The position numbers and the translations under genes were made by a program. From positions 1 to 17,176 of the forward strand of contig CAZAQS010000093.1 in assembly GCA_964486825.1 (NCBI GenBank): DNA of 17,176 nucleotides. Reading direction: 5' to 3'. Within the stretch, counting starts at the first letter, position 1. The number at the start of each line of letters is the position of its first letter. The notes below the pieces were generated by a model. It did no database searches, was not told the DNA's origin, and worked only from the letters and a program-made list of their open reading frames with translations. Shown here one piece after another: positions 7,771-14,999 of the stretch. The stretch is from CAZAQS01 sp964486825. Its GTDB lineage: Bacteria > Chloroflexota > Anaerolineae > Anaerolineales > UBA4823.

Positions 7771-9180
7771 ATGGCACAACCAACCTTAGGCGTTATCGTC
7801 ACCAACCGCAACTTCTTCGCCGATTCCCTGGTCGTCGAAGGACGGAAGGTAATTCTGGAGGTCCTGGACAAGATGGGAATCCGGACCATTAGTGTCGATG
7901 AAGGCACCACGAACCTGGGGGCGGTAGAGTCCTGGTCCGATTCACAGAAATGTGCGGATCTCTTTAAAGCGCACCAGGACGAAATCGACGGCATCCTGGT
8001 CACTCTGCCAAACTTCGGCAATGAGAAAGGGGTTTCCGACGCAATCCGCCTGTCGGGGTTGAAAGTACCGGTGCTGGTACACGCTTTCCCCGATAGTACA
8101 GATGAGCTGACTGCTGCCGGACGTAGGGATGCTTTCTGTGGAAAGCTCTCCGTCACCAACAATTTCTACCAATATGGGATCCCTTTCAGCCTAACAGAAT
8201 GGCATACGCTGGATCCCAAATCGCAAATGTTCCAGGATGAGATCGATCAATTTGTGAGAGTGTGCCGGACGGTGAAAGGCCTGCGTAAAGCACGGCTTGG
8301 GGCGATTGGAGCGCGTCCGAACGCATTCAACACCGTCCGCTTCAGCGAGAAATTGATGGAAGCGTCGGGGATTGACGTATCCACCGTTGACCTTTCTGAG
8401 GTCTTCGGGTGGGCTGGAAAGCTGGCCGACGAAGATGCGCGCGTTTTTGCCAAGCTGGAGGAGATTAGAAATTATGCTCGCACGGATAAAGCTCCTTCCG
8501 CGTCGATGTTGCGCATGGCCAAACTGGGTGTGGTCATCACCGACTGGATGGATGAGAACTCTATCGATGCGACTTCGATCCAGTGCTGGGAATCTATGCA
8601 GAAGAATTATGGGATCAACGCCTGTACCCTGATGAGCATCATGAGTGACAAGCTGATGCCAAGCGCTTGCGAGACAGATGTGGCTGGCACGCTTTCTATG
8701 TATGCCCTCAGCCTTGCATCCGGATCCCCAGCTGCACTGGTTGACTGGAACAATAACTATAACGGCGACCCGGATAAGTGTCTTCTCTTCCACTGTGGAA
8801 ACTGGCCAAAATCATTGCTGGGAGAGCCAGAAATGATACCCGCCGAAGTACTCGGAACAACCCTGGGCAAGGAAAACGTATGGGGCGCACTCCACGGACG
8901 GCCGAAGGCTGGTCCTATGACTTATGCTCGTTTTGACACAGATGATAAGCGGGGTGTGATCCAGGCCTACTTCGGTGACGGCTGTTTCACAGACGACCTG
9001 CTCTCTCCGATGTCGGGTTCACATGCGGTCGTTCAGGTACCTCGACTGCAGGAGCTGATGCGCTATATGTGCCATAACGGATTTGCCCACCATTGCGCGG
9101 TTTGTGGTTCGGCTGTATCTGCAGTACTTGAAGAAGCATTAGATACCTATATGGATTGGGAAGTCTACCGCCATCACTAA
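7771..9180 (+). CDS. L-fucose/L-arabinose isomerase-like protein
   Basis: A 469-residue protein with the overall pattern of the FucI/AraA isomerase superfamily, which interconverts aldoses and ketoses using a divalent metal. Glu301 (ACETDVAG) and Asp325 (LVDWNN) are spaced 24 residues apart, as are the Mn2+ ligands Glu337 and Asp361 of E. coli FucI as I recall them. His440 or His441 (FAHHCAVC) is a candidate third ligand. It is shorter than FucI (591) and close to AraA (about 500), so it belongs to a divergent branch, commonly labelled fucose isomerase family. The C-terminal part is rich in Cys and His (CHNGFAHHCAVC, 434-445). AAGGAG lies 9 bases ahead of the ATG. It is third from the 3' end of the operon. 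The substrate is unassigned, and activity on fucose is not implied. Confidence 0.78.
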   Translation: MAQPTLGVIVTNRNFFADSLVVEGRKVILEVLDKMGIRTISVDEGTTNLGAVESWSDSQKCADLFKAHQDEIDGILVTLPNFGNEKGVSDAIRLSGLKVPVLVHAFPDSTDELTAAGRRDAFCGKLSVTNNFYQYGIPFSLTEWHTLDPKSQMFQDEIDQFVRVCRTVKGLRKARLGAIGARPNAFNTVRFSEKLMEASGIDVSTVDLSEVFGWAGKLADEDARVFAKLEEIRNYARTDKAPSASMLRMAKLGVVITDWMDENSIDATSIQCWESMQKNYGINACTLMSIMSDKLMPSACETDVAGTLSMYALSLASGSPAALVDWNNNYNGDPDKCLLFHCGNWPKSLLGEPEMIPAEVLGTTLGKENVWGALHGRPKAGPMTYARFDTDDKRGVIQAYFGDGCFTDDLLSPMSGSHAVVQVPRLQELMRYMCHNGFAHHCAVCGSAVSAVLEEALDTYMDWEVYRHH

Positions 9181-9198
9181 AGCGGTACGGGATGAGGC

Positions 9199-9232
9199 CG
9201 GAAGCGCACAAAACCTTCTATGTTTGCTTCCG
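9199..9232 (+). other. Intercistronic stem-loop before the second kinase
   Basis: CGGAAGC (9199-9205) pairs with GCTTCCG (9226-9232) around a 20-base loop. There is no T tract after it, so termination is unlikely. It may set mRNA stability or relative expression between the isomerase-like gene and the kinase, which are 96 bases apart, the longest gap but one in this operon's coding part. Confidence 0.45.
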
Positions 9233-9276
9233 CGCCAATCCCTCCTGCTGGTTAGCTAACGATTTGAGGTTCTGCC

Positions 9277-10779
9277 ATGCGAATCCTTGGTTTGGATATC
9301 GGTACCACTGGCTGCAAGGCAACGGTCTTTGAAGACTCCGGCGAGCTGCTGGGGAAAGCGAGCCGAGAATATTCCATCGATATCCCCCATCCTGGTTGGG
9401 CTGAACAGGACCCAGAAGAAGTCTGGCGTTTAGCCCAGCAAGCTATCGCGGAAGTACTCTTGAAGACAGCAGGCCATGTCAGTGCGGTGGGGCTTTCAGT
9501 GCAGGGCGAAGCTATCATACCTGTGGATAAAAAAGGGCATGCGCTAAGGCCAGCCATCCTCGGAATGGATACCCGTACAGACGAGCAGAATGCCAGGCTG
9601 CGAGAGAAATTCGGCGCCGAGCATCTCTTTCAACATACTGGCATGCCACTGCATACGATTAACACATTACCCAAGCTGTTATGGCTCAAGCAGTACGAGC
9701 CAGAGGTGTGGAGGTCCGCCGAAAAGTTCCTTTTGTATGAAGATTTCATCATCAGCAAGATGACAGGTAAGCCCGCTATCAGCCGATGCCTGGCTTCGCG
9801 CACACAGGTTTACGATATTCAAACCCAGGATTGGTCGACTGATATTCTGAGTTATCTGGAGCTAGAAACAGATCGATTGGCCTCTGTGAAGCCTTCCGGG
9901 ATCGCAATTGATACGATGCAACCAGAACTCTCTCATTCTCTAGGATTCTCTCAATCCCCGCTGGTTTCTACCGGTGGGCATGATCAGGCTTGTGGAGCCT
10001 TAGGTGTAGGCCTCACCCGCCCAGACCTGGCAATGGTATCAACAGGGACGGCAGAGGTGGTGGAAGTTGCTATGGCTTCACCGGCTTTGAATGAAACTCT
10101 CTACGCAGGTAACTTGTCTGTCTACTCCCATGTCATCGAGGGACTGTTCTTATCGATGACGATCAACCATAGCGGTGGGTTACTGCTGCGCTGGTTTAGA
10201 GATACTTTTGGACAGGTGGAGTTGGAAGCCGCGGCTGGGTCTGGACGAGACGCTTATGATCTATTGCTTGAGAAGGCACCGGGTGAGCCGACTGGTTTGC
10301 TGGTACTGCCTCACTTTGCAGGTGCAGGCTCCCCTTCCTTCGACACTCGTTCCAAAGGGGCTATCCTTGGGCTAACCTTCGCTCACGACAAGAACCATGT
10401 AGCAAAGGCAATCCTGGAGGGTACTACCTTTGAGCTACGCCTGAACCTGGATGTCTTGAAAAAGGGTGGCGTTCCCATTGGGGAGTTGCGCGCTATTGGC
10501 GGCGGCGCTCGTTCGCCCCTCTGGTTACAGATGAAGGCCGATATCACCGGCATCAATGTAGCGGTTCCTGAGGTTACTGAAGCTGCTTCGTGGGGAGCCG
10601 CCATCCTGGCGGGCACCGCTGCGGGATGTTTTTCCAGCGCCGCTCAGGCAGCGGAGGACTGCTTGTCCATCCAGCGCCGCTATCACCCTGATCCGAACCT
10701 AGCTATCCGCTACGAACAGCTTTACCAGCTCTACCGGCTCGTCCACCCGGCCCTTACGCCCATCCTTCACCACCTGTAA
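9277..10779 (+). CDS. FGGY-family carbohydrate kinase (xylulokinase/gluconokinase-like)
   Basis: A 500-residue FGGY kinase that should transfer phosphate from ATP to a sugar, polyol or sugar acid. The N-terminal loop is GLDIGTTGCKATVF (5-18). The likely catalytic Asp236 lies in GGHDQACGALG (233-243). GGGARSPLW (408-416), followed by ADITG and EAASWGAAILAG, is the classical C-terminal nucleotide-binding signature. It matches the family consensus better than the kinase at 1791-3347. A modest GAGG precedes the ATG by 8-9 bases. It is the last metabolic gene of the rightward operon, followed 93 bases later by tatA. Two FGGY kinases in one locus suggest two substrates or two entry points. Function beyond family is unassigned. 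Confidence 0.9.
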   Translation: MRILGLDIGTTGCKATVFEDSGELLGKASREYSIDIPHPGWAEQDPEEVWRLAQQAIAEVLLKTAGHVSAVGLSVQGEAIIPVDKKGHALRPAILGMDTRTDEQNARLREKFGAEHLFQHTGMPLHTINTLPKLLWLKQYEPEVWRSAEKFLLYEDFIISKMTGKPAISRCLASRTQVYDIQTQDWSTDILSYLELETDRLASVKPSGIAIDTMQPELSHSLGFSQSPLVSTGGHDQACGALGVGLTRPDLAMVSTGTAEVVEVAMASPALNETLYAGNLSVYSHVIEGLFLSMTINHSGGLLLRWFRDTFGQVELEAAAGSGRDAYDLLLEKAPGEPTGLLVLPHFAGAGSPSFDTRSKGAILGLTFAHDKNHVAKAILEGTTFELRLNLDVLKKGGVPIGELRAIGGGARSPLWLQMKADITGINVAVPEVTEAASWGAAILAGTAAGCFSSAAQAAEDCLSIQRRYHPDPNLAIRYEQLYQLYRLVHPALTPILHHL

Positions 10780-10872
10780 GGCCATCATGCGCGATTATCC
10801 CTGGCGGTTTTCTAAAAAATTCCAGGATCCTTCAATAACCACTACGCTCACCTTGGGACAAGGAGTTAACCA

Positions 10873-11040
10873 ATGCCCATTCGAATAGGACCGGCTGAAT
10901 TGATTTTGATCTTCCTGATCCTGATCCTGCTCTTCGGCGCTGGCCGCATCGGTAGGCTGGCAGGAGAACTGGGTAAGGGGATCAAGGATTTTCGTACAGC
11001 TCTGCAAGGTGAAAAAGAAGACGATAAAAAGAACACTTGA
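10873..11040 (+). CDS. tatA: Sec-independent protein translocase subunit TatA/TatE
   Basis: A 55-residue protein with the full TatA layout: a short N-terminus, one hydrophobic helix (about 8-21) with a Glu at position 9, the invariant Phe-Gly hinge at 21-22 (LLFGAGRIG), an amphipathic helix (about 26-45, LAGELGKGIKDFRTAL) and a charged tail. AAGGAG lies 8 bases before the ATG. TatA forms the membrane pore or weakened patch through which folded proteins with RR signals are exported. It ends the sugar operon and is followed by a strong terminator. The locus's own binding protein (1-1371) bears a twin-arginine signal, which gives the placement a possible meaning. No tatC is in the window, so it must work with one encoded elsewhere. 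Confidence 0.88.
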   Translation: MPIRIGPAELILIFLILILLFGAGRIGRLAGELGKGIKDFRTALQGEKEDDKKNT

Positions 11041-11060
11041 TTAAATCGGCACAAAGACTG

Positions 11061-11090
11061 AAGGCTGGCATTGCTTCTGCCAGCCTTTTT
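11061..11090 (+). terminator. Rho-independent terminator after tatA
   Basis: GGCTGGC (11063-11069) pairs perfectly with GCCAGCC (11079-11085), closed outside by AA/TT and followed by five T (11086-11090). It lies 20 bases past the tatA stop and closes the rightward operon. On the other strand there is only a weak T tract, so it mainly serves the plus strand, though it lies between converging genes. Confidence 0.9.
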
Positions 11091-11114
11091 CGATTGGGAT
11101 ACAGTCGCTCCGGG

Positions 11115-12092
11115 CTATATATCCAGCCTGAGGATTCGCCGATCTGCCATGCCCACCAGGATGGTGCTTCCCGGTTCGAAGCCCTGAGGGGCAAATATAG
11201 CAGTCACTACTCCTATGGCTGTCTCACTTTGCTTCCACGTCGACCAGCTCTTACCCATATCTGTCGATAGCAACAGACGACCTTCATTGATGATCAAAAT
11301 ATGCGGTTTATTTGGGAATCCCGGAGAGACCAGGATAGCATCGACGGACCCGTTAAGGCCAGCTTGATTGGGCTGCTCCCAGCTCTTACCCCCGTCGGTA
11401 GAGGTGAGCAATCCCTTTGTCTCCGTCCCTGCTAAAATGGTCCTATCTTGCTTGAAATTCGGCGAGCAAGCCAAACTCAAGATGGTCTCATAGCCGATCG
11501 GGAGGGGGACCTCCCGCCATGCTCTCCCGCCATTCGTGCTTCGAAAGATGCCGCTTTCGGTGCCAGCCAGGGCTGTTTCATCTTCTTGAAAGGAGGGTGT
11601 GAGTTCCAGGCAGAAGGTATTTAGATCGAGAAGTCCAAATGTCGCGGCCGTCCAGTGCTGGCCGTGATCTTCAGAGCGGAAGATACCATCTTCTGTCGTG
11701 CCGGCTAAAGCAACCCCATCTTCTAGAAAAGCAGGGGAGAGCGCGATTGCCGAAAATATGGGAGGCGGAGAAGGGAAGGAGATGACTTGCCAGTGGAGCC
11801 CACCATCTTTCGAAACCAATAAAGCTCCTGAAACGCCTGCAACCAGGGTTTTGTCGGATCTATATGCCGGCGAAATAGCAACAGACAACACTGGTAAATC
11901 CTGCTCCAGCCGGAGAGAGTCCAACATACTTTGCCAGGTAGAACCGGCGTCATTGGAGAAGTATAAGCCAGATGAGCGAGCTGTAAAACAGGGTCCTGTT
12001 TCACGTCGATTGAAATCAAAGCCGGATGGTGCTGCTATACAATATACAATGTCCTGCTTGGCGTCTTGCCCTGGATCAAATTCAAATGTCAT
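11115..12092 (-). CDS. Asp-box (BNR/Ycf48-like) beta-propeller protein, six repeats
   Basis: A 325-residue protein made of repeated blades. Six Asp-boxes of the form S-x-[DN]-x-G-x-x-W occur at 46-53, 94-101, 140-147, 185-192, 231-238 and 276-283, spaced 45-48 residues. Each later box is preceded by a strand pair such as SPxFxxDxTxLAGTxxGIFRS. This is the architecture of sortilin/Vps10, Ycf48 and sialidase-like propellers, which mostly bind proteins or glycans. No signal peptide or membrane segment is visible, and the catalytic residues of sialidases are not recognisable, so enzymatic activity is not claimed. GGAGAAAAAG precedes the ATG. It stands alone, facing the sugar operon tail to tail and divergent from the radical SAM gene. 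Role unknown. Confidence 0.8.
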   Translation of the reverse strand: MTFEFDPGQDAKQDIVYCIAAPSGFDFNRRETGPCFTARSSGLYFSNDAGSTWQSMLDSLRLEQDLPVLSVAISPAYRSDKTLVAGVSGALLVSKDGGLHWQVISFPSPPPIFSAIALSPAFLEDGVALAGTTEDGIFRSEDHGQHWTAATFGLLDLNTFCLELTPSFQEDETALAGTESGIFRSTNGGRAWREVPLPIGYETILSLACSPNFKQDRTILAGTETKGLLTSTDGGKSWEQPNQAGLNGSVDAILVSPGFPNKPHILIINEGRLLLSTDMGKSWSTWKQSETAIGVVTAIFAPQGFEPGSTILVGMADRRILRLDI

Positions 12093-12242
12093 CTTTTTCT
12101 CCTATGGACGAATTTGCTACTAAACCCTTTTCACTGCCTGTAAGTAATGATTGATTTTAGAGCTTGAGGACGAATTCCTAAAGTTTAATGCTAGTTCCAT
12201 TGTTTGTTAACGATTTTATCAGGGAGTTGTACTTATGCGTCC

Positions 12243-12262
12243 TAAACCAGATAAATGGTTTA
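12243..12262. repeat. Seven-base perfect inverted repeat upstream of the radical SAM gene
   Basis: TAAACCA-N6-TGGTTTA lies in the 253-base divergent gap between the propeller gene and the radical SAM gene, 84 bases before the latter. It could be a protein-binding site or a small hairpin at the 5' end of the message. No convincing promoter hexamer pair was found beside it. Confidence 0.4.
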
Positions 12263-12345
12263 TCATTAGAATGTAAAACTTCGTTGCCTGAATCAAGCCT
12301 GTATCAAAACTCAAGAAATCAACGGTTTTTCCGGGAATAAATGCT

Positions 12346-13362
12346 ATGAAATACGTTTTCGGGCCGGTACCCTCTCGCCGGCTGGGACAATCCCTGGGGA
12401 TCGATACCATCCCTCTCAAAACCTGCAACTGGAATTGTGTGTACTGCCAGCTCGGTCGCACCAAGCCACTGAACAACCAACGCAAAGTTTATTATCCCCC
12501 ATCGGAAATCCTTCGGGAAGTACGGGAAGTCCTGGATGTTCATAAGCCAGGCGATATCGACTGGTTGACTTTTGTCGGGTCGGGGGAGCCCCTGTTGCAC
12601 GCCAGCATGGGGTACCTAATACAACAGGTAAAAGGTTTGACCTCTCTACCGTTGGCATTGATCACGAATGGTTCCCTGCTGTATATTCCAGAAGTAAGGC
12701 AAGACTTGTTAGAAGTGGATGCTGTTCTGCCAAGCCTGGATGCCGGAACAGCCGGACTCTATCGCCAGATCAACCGGCCTCATCCGGAGATCACCTTCGA
12801 GCGGCTGGTGGAGGGATTGGTCGCTTTCCGGGAGGAATATGGGGGCAAGTTGTGGGTGGAAGTCATGCTGGTTAGAGGGTTGAACGACACTCCACAGGCG
12901 TTACGGGATATCGCCAGGATCCTGGAAAGGATCAGGCCGGAAGCTGTGCATATCAACTTGCCCACCAGGCCACCGGTTGAAACCTGGGTGCAATCCCCAC
13001 AAGATGAAGACTTAATGGAGGCTATGGCTATCCTTGGGAATGTGGCTGAGGTGGTGCATCCTGCAGAAGGCAGTTTCGATTTGAGCGGGTTCGATAACCC
13101 TATCGATGCTATCGTTGGGATCATTACACGCCATCCCATGCGCCAACAAGAGCTCGAACGGGCGCTCTCGCGCTGGACACAAGGCGAGGTGAAACAAATC
13201 CTAACCGAGCTGGAAGCAAGCGGAAGGGCCCAGATTGTCGAGCGCCATGGTGTCCGGTTTTGGAGCGCATCGCCCTCCCTTTATCCAAAAGCGGACCAGA
13301 GCAGGAGAACATTACCAGGAGCCCAGCGAAAAAAGGTAAGAAGCACGACGACTAGGCGCTAA
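12346..13362 (+). CDS. Radical SAM protein (COG0731-type, wyosine-synthesis-like)
   Basis: A 338-residue radical SAM enzyme. The 4Fe-4S cluster ligands are Cys27, Cys31 and Cys34 (CNWNCVYC), and the SAM-binding strand is VGSGEPLL (77-84). The N-terminus FGPVPSRRLGQSLGID is characteristic of a bacterial/archaeal subgroup of COG0731, related to the wyosine-forming TYW1 family but without its flavodoxin domain. A C-terminal part (about 258-305) looks like a winged helix, followed by a basic tail (KKVRSTTTRR). The substrate of this subgroup is not known to me. Only a weak GGGA precedes the ATG. It is transcribed alone and ends in a hairpin at 13394-13415. Confidence 0.85.
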   Translation: MKYVFGPVPSRRLGQSLGIDTIPLKTCNWNCVYCQLGRTKPLNNQRKVYYPPSEILREVREVLDVHKPGDIDWLTFVGSGEPLLHASMGYLIQQVKGLTSLPLALITNGSLLYIPEVRQDLLEVDAVLPSLDAGTAGLYRQINRPHPEITFERLVEGLVAFREEYGGKLWVEVMLVRGLNDTPQALRDIARILERIRPEAVHINLPTRPPVETWVQSPQDEDLMEAMAILGNVAEVVHPAEGSFDLSGFDNPIDAIVGIITRHPMRQQELERALSRWTQGEVKQILTELEASGRAQIVERHGVRFWSASPSLYPKADQSRRTLPGAQRKKVRSTTTRR

Positions 13363-13393
13363 CGCCTTAGCTGAACGCTCGCAGAATCAAATG

Positions 13394-13415
13394 GCTGCCC
13401 AAAAATTTGGGCAGC
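13394..13415 (+). terminator. Probable terminator after the radical SAM gene
   Basis: GCTGCCC (13394-13400) pairs with GGGCAGC (13409-13415), and the pairing continues through AAA/TTT to leave only two loop bases. The following TTCTGTCCTTT is T-rich rather than a pure T run, so termination is probable but may be incomplete. Confidence 0.65.
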
Positions 13416-13584
13416 TTCTGTCCTTTAATAAGGGGAATATCCTTCTCAGAAAAGTACGAGCATAACCCCAGATCCTTTGAGATTGTTGAAAGAATTTATA
13501 ACTCGGTTGGTACTCAATTCGGTCGTATTTGAACAAGTCCCGCCTGTCACTATTTGATTATATTAATATTATCTTTATACCCTA

Positions 13585-13607
13585 ATTATAGTAACATGTG
13601 CTATAAT
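13585..13607 (+). promoter_or_regulatory. Extended -10 promoter with overlapping inverted repeat, upstream of the XRE-cupin regulator
   Basis: TGCTATAAT (13599-13607) is a consensus extended -10; a clear -35 is absent, which such promoters tolerate. The -10 is itself the right half of a perfect inverted repeat, ATTATAG (13585-13591) and CTATAAT (13601-13607), with a 9-base spacer. The surrounding 13550-13640 is strikingly AT-rich against the rest of the window. A repressor bound here would block RNA polymerase directly. Autoregulation by the XRE protein is inferred. Confidence 0.6.
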
Positions 13608-13661
13608 AATATGTGTAGTTATTATTTTTGTATCATTTTCTTGTGTGCGAGAGAGTCCATA

Positions 13662-14336
13662 ATGCGGCGTAAACATCATCTCAGAAGGTATGGCTATTAT
13701 CGGGACATTCACTTATCTAATCTTGGCGCAGGAGATAAGGATGATCCGGATTGTGATGTCAATATTGGCCAATGTTTACGTTCTTTACGCGAGGAGCGTG
13801 GGCTGTCCTTACGCGCCCTGGCCGATAAAAGCGGCCTGGCAGTAAATACGCTCAGCCTCATAGAAAATGGGAAATCATCCCCGAGTGTAAGCACTCTTCA
13901 AAAGATTTCGTCGGCCCTCCAGGTCCCTATCGTCGCTTTTTTTCTCCTGAACCGAAACGATCAAAAGGTTGTATTCACCCGAAGTGGCCGCAGGAAACAG
14001 GCTGCATTCGAGCATGGCTACCTGGAAGACCTGGGAGGGGGTCTATCGGAGGACGCCATGGAGCCCTTTATCGTTACGCTTGGACCAGAGACGAATAGTG
14101 GGCCAGACCCGATCGTTCATACGGGGTATGAGTTTGTGTTTTGCCTGGCAGGTCGAATCGCATATATTATCGAAAACCAACGCTATATCCTCGATCCTGG
14201 CGACAGCCTGTTTTTTGAATCGCACCTGCCGCATTGCTGGCAAAACCTATCCTCAAGACCTTCCAAGAAAATCTTGATCCTTTGCAGCGCAGATAGTTTC
14301 GACCATCCGGTTGGACGCCATTTCAATCCGGAATAG
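13662..14336 (+). CDS. XRE-family transcriptional regulator with C-terminal cupin domain
   Basis: A 224-residue regulator. A lambda-repressor-type helix-turn-helix spans about 36-93 (IGQCLRSLREERGLSLRAL, then NTLSLIENGKSSPS). A small cupin barrel spans about 135-208 with His153, Glu157, His188 and His191 as possible metal or ligand contacts (YILDPGDSLFFES, LPHCWQN). The ATG at 13662 is preferred over an upstream TTG at 13554, because the upstream part is AT-rich promoter sequence and the TTG would lie before the -10 element. About 35 extra residues precede the DNA-binding domain. Its stop is 35 bases before the cytochrome gene, so it probably heads and controls the redox operon. The ligand is unknown. 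Confidence 0.85.
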   Translation: MRRKHHLRRYGYYRDIHLSNLGAGDKDDPDCDVNIGQCLRSLREERGLSLRALADKSGLAVNTLSLIENGKSSPSVSTLQKISSALQVPIVAFFLLNRNDQKVVFTRSGRRKQAAFEHGYLEDLGGGLSEDAMEPFIVTLGPETNSGPDPIVHTGYEFVFCLAGRIAYIIENQRYILDPGDSLFFESHLPHCWQNLSSRPSKKILILCSADSFDHPVGRHFNPE

Positions 14337-14371
14337 ATGAAAGATCACTCTTGCTATTCAAGGAGGTCGTT

Positions 14372-14947
14372 ATGTTTCATAGAATCCTCTCAATAACCCT
14401 ACTTGCAGGGTTGTTCCTGGCGGTGGTGGGAATAATTCCAGCGCTTGCCCAGGAGGGTGACCTTCCGCGGGATAGCTCCTGTATCGATTGCCACCAGTAC
14501 CAGTACCAGATTTTCGATAGGGGGAAGTGGTACTGCCTGTGCGAAACACCTGTGCGCTGTACGGAGTGCCATGGAGGGGTAACAGACACCGCCATCCAGG
14601 ACCTGGCTCATGAAGGATTGATCCCAAACCCTCTGGTTGATCAAGCCGCAAGATGCCAGACATGCCACCCCAATGACTACCAGGCGCGGGTGGAGGAGTT
14701 TGCTTCTACCGCAGGCATCCGATCGATGCCTCGTCCCTGCCCGACCTGTTTACCGGTGGAGATGAATTCTGGATCACTGGAAACTGAAGGCGGAACGAAG
14801 CTTTTGCGAGCACTACCGGCAGGTCCATGGCAAGTGGCCGGAATTAGCTTTTTCGGGGTCGCATTCCTATTCGTTTTTCTGTTTGCCTGCCGCTGTTGGA
14901 AGAATGACCACTTATGCAAGACCGACAAAGAAATACAAGAAAGATAG
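14372..14947 (+). CDS. Membrane-anchored triheme c-type cytochrome
   Basis: A 191-residue protein with an N-terminal signal peptide (hydrophobic 5-24, likely cleavage after ALA at 24-26), three CxxCH heme-binding motifs (37-41, 63-67, 95-99) and a C-terminal membrane helix (about 153-174) ending in a Cys- and Lys-containing tail. The heme domain should therefore lie outside the membrane. A fourth CxxC at 123-126 is followed by Leu instead of His, possibly a lost heme site or a metal site. The ATG at 14372 has AGGAGGT immediately upstream (14361-14367), which decides it over a TTG at 14351. It is likely an electron carrier in the operon with ferredoxin and NifX-type proteins. The partner is unknown, and I cannot name a specific cytochrome family. 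Confidence 0.83.
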   Translation: MFHRILSITLLAGLFLAVVGIIPALAQEGDLPRDSSCIDCHQYQYQIFDRGKWYCLCETPVRCTECHGGVTDTAIQDLAHEGLIPNPLVDQAARCQTCHPNDYQARVEEFASTAGIRSMPRPCPTCLPVEMNSGSLETEGGTKLLRALPAGPWQVAGISFFGVAFLFVFLFACRCWKNDHLCKTDKEIQER

Positions 14948-14999
14948 CTATATCGATGCGAATCGGTATCCGACCTAATCTGAGACCCAGGAGAGAAAA

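Noticed and set aside
10788..10889. 33-codon frame (MRDYPWRF...) between the second kinase and tatA
   Set aside because: Only a weak AAGG precedes it, it overlaps the tatA start out of frame, and the product has no recognisable feature.
11115..12092. Sialidase, suggested by the Asp-boxes
   Set aside because: The arginine triad and other catalytic residues are not recognisable; Asp-boxes alone mark the fold only.
13554..13661. N-terminal extension of the XRE-cupin protein from a TTG at 13554
   Set aside because: It would place the start upstream of the extended -10 element and encode AT-driven residues; the ATG at 13662 is better.
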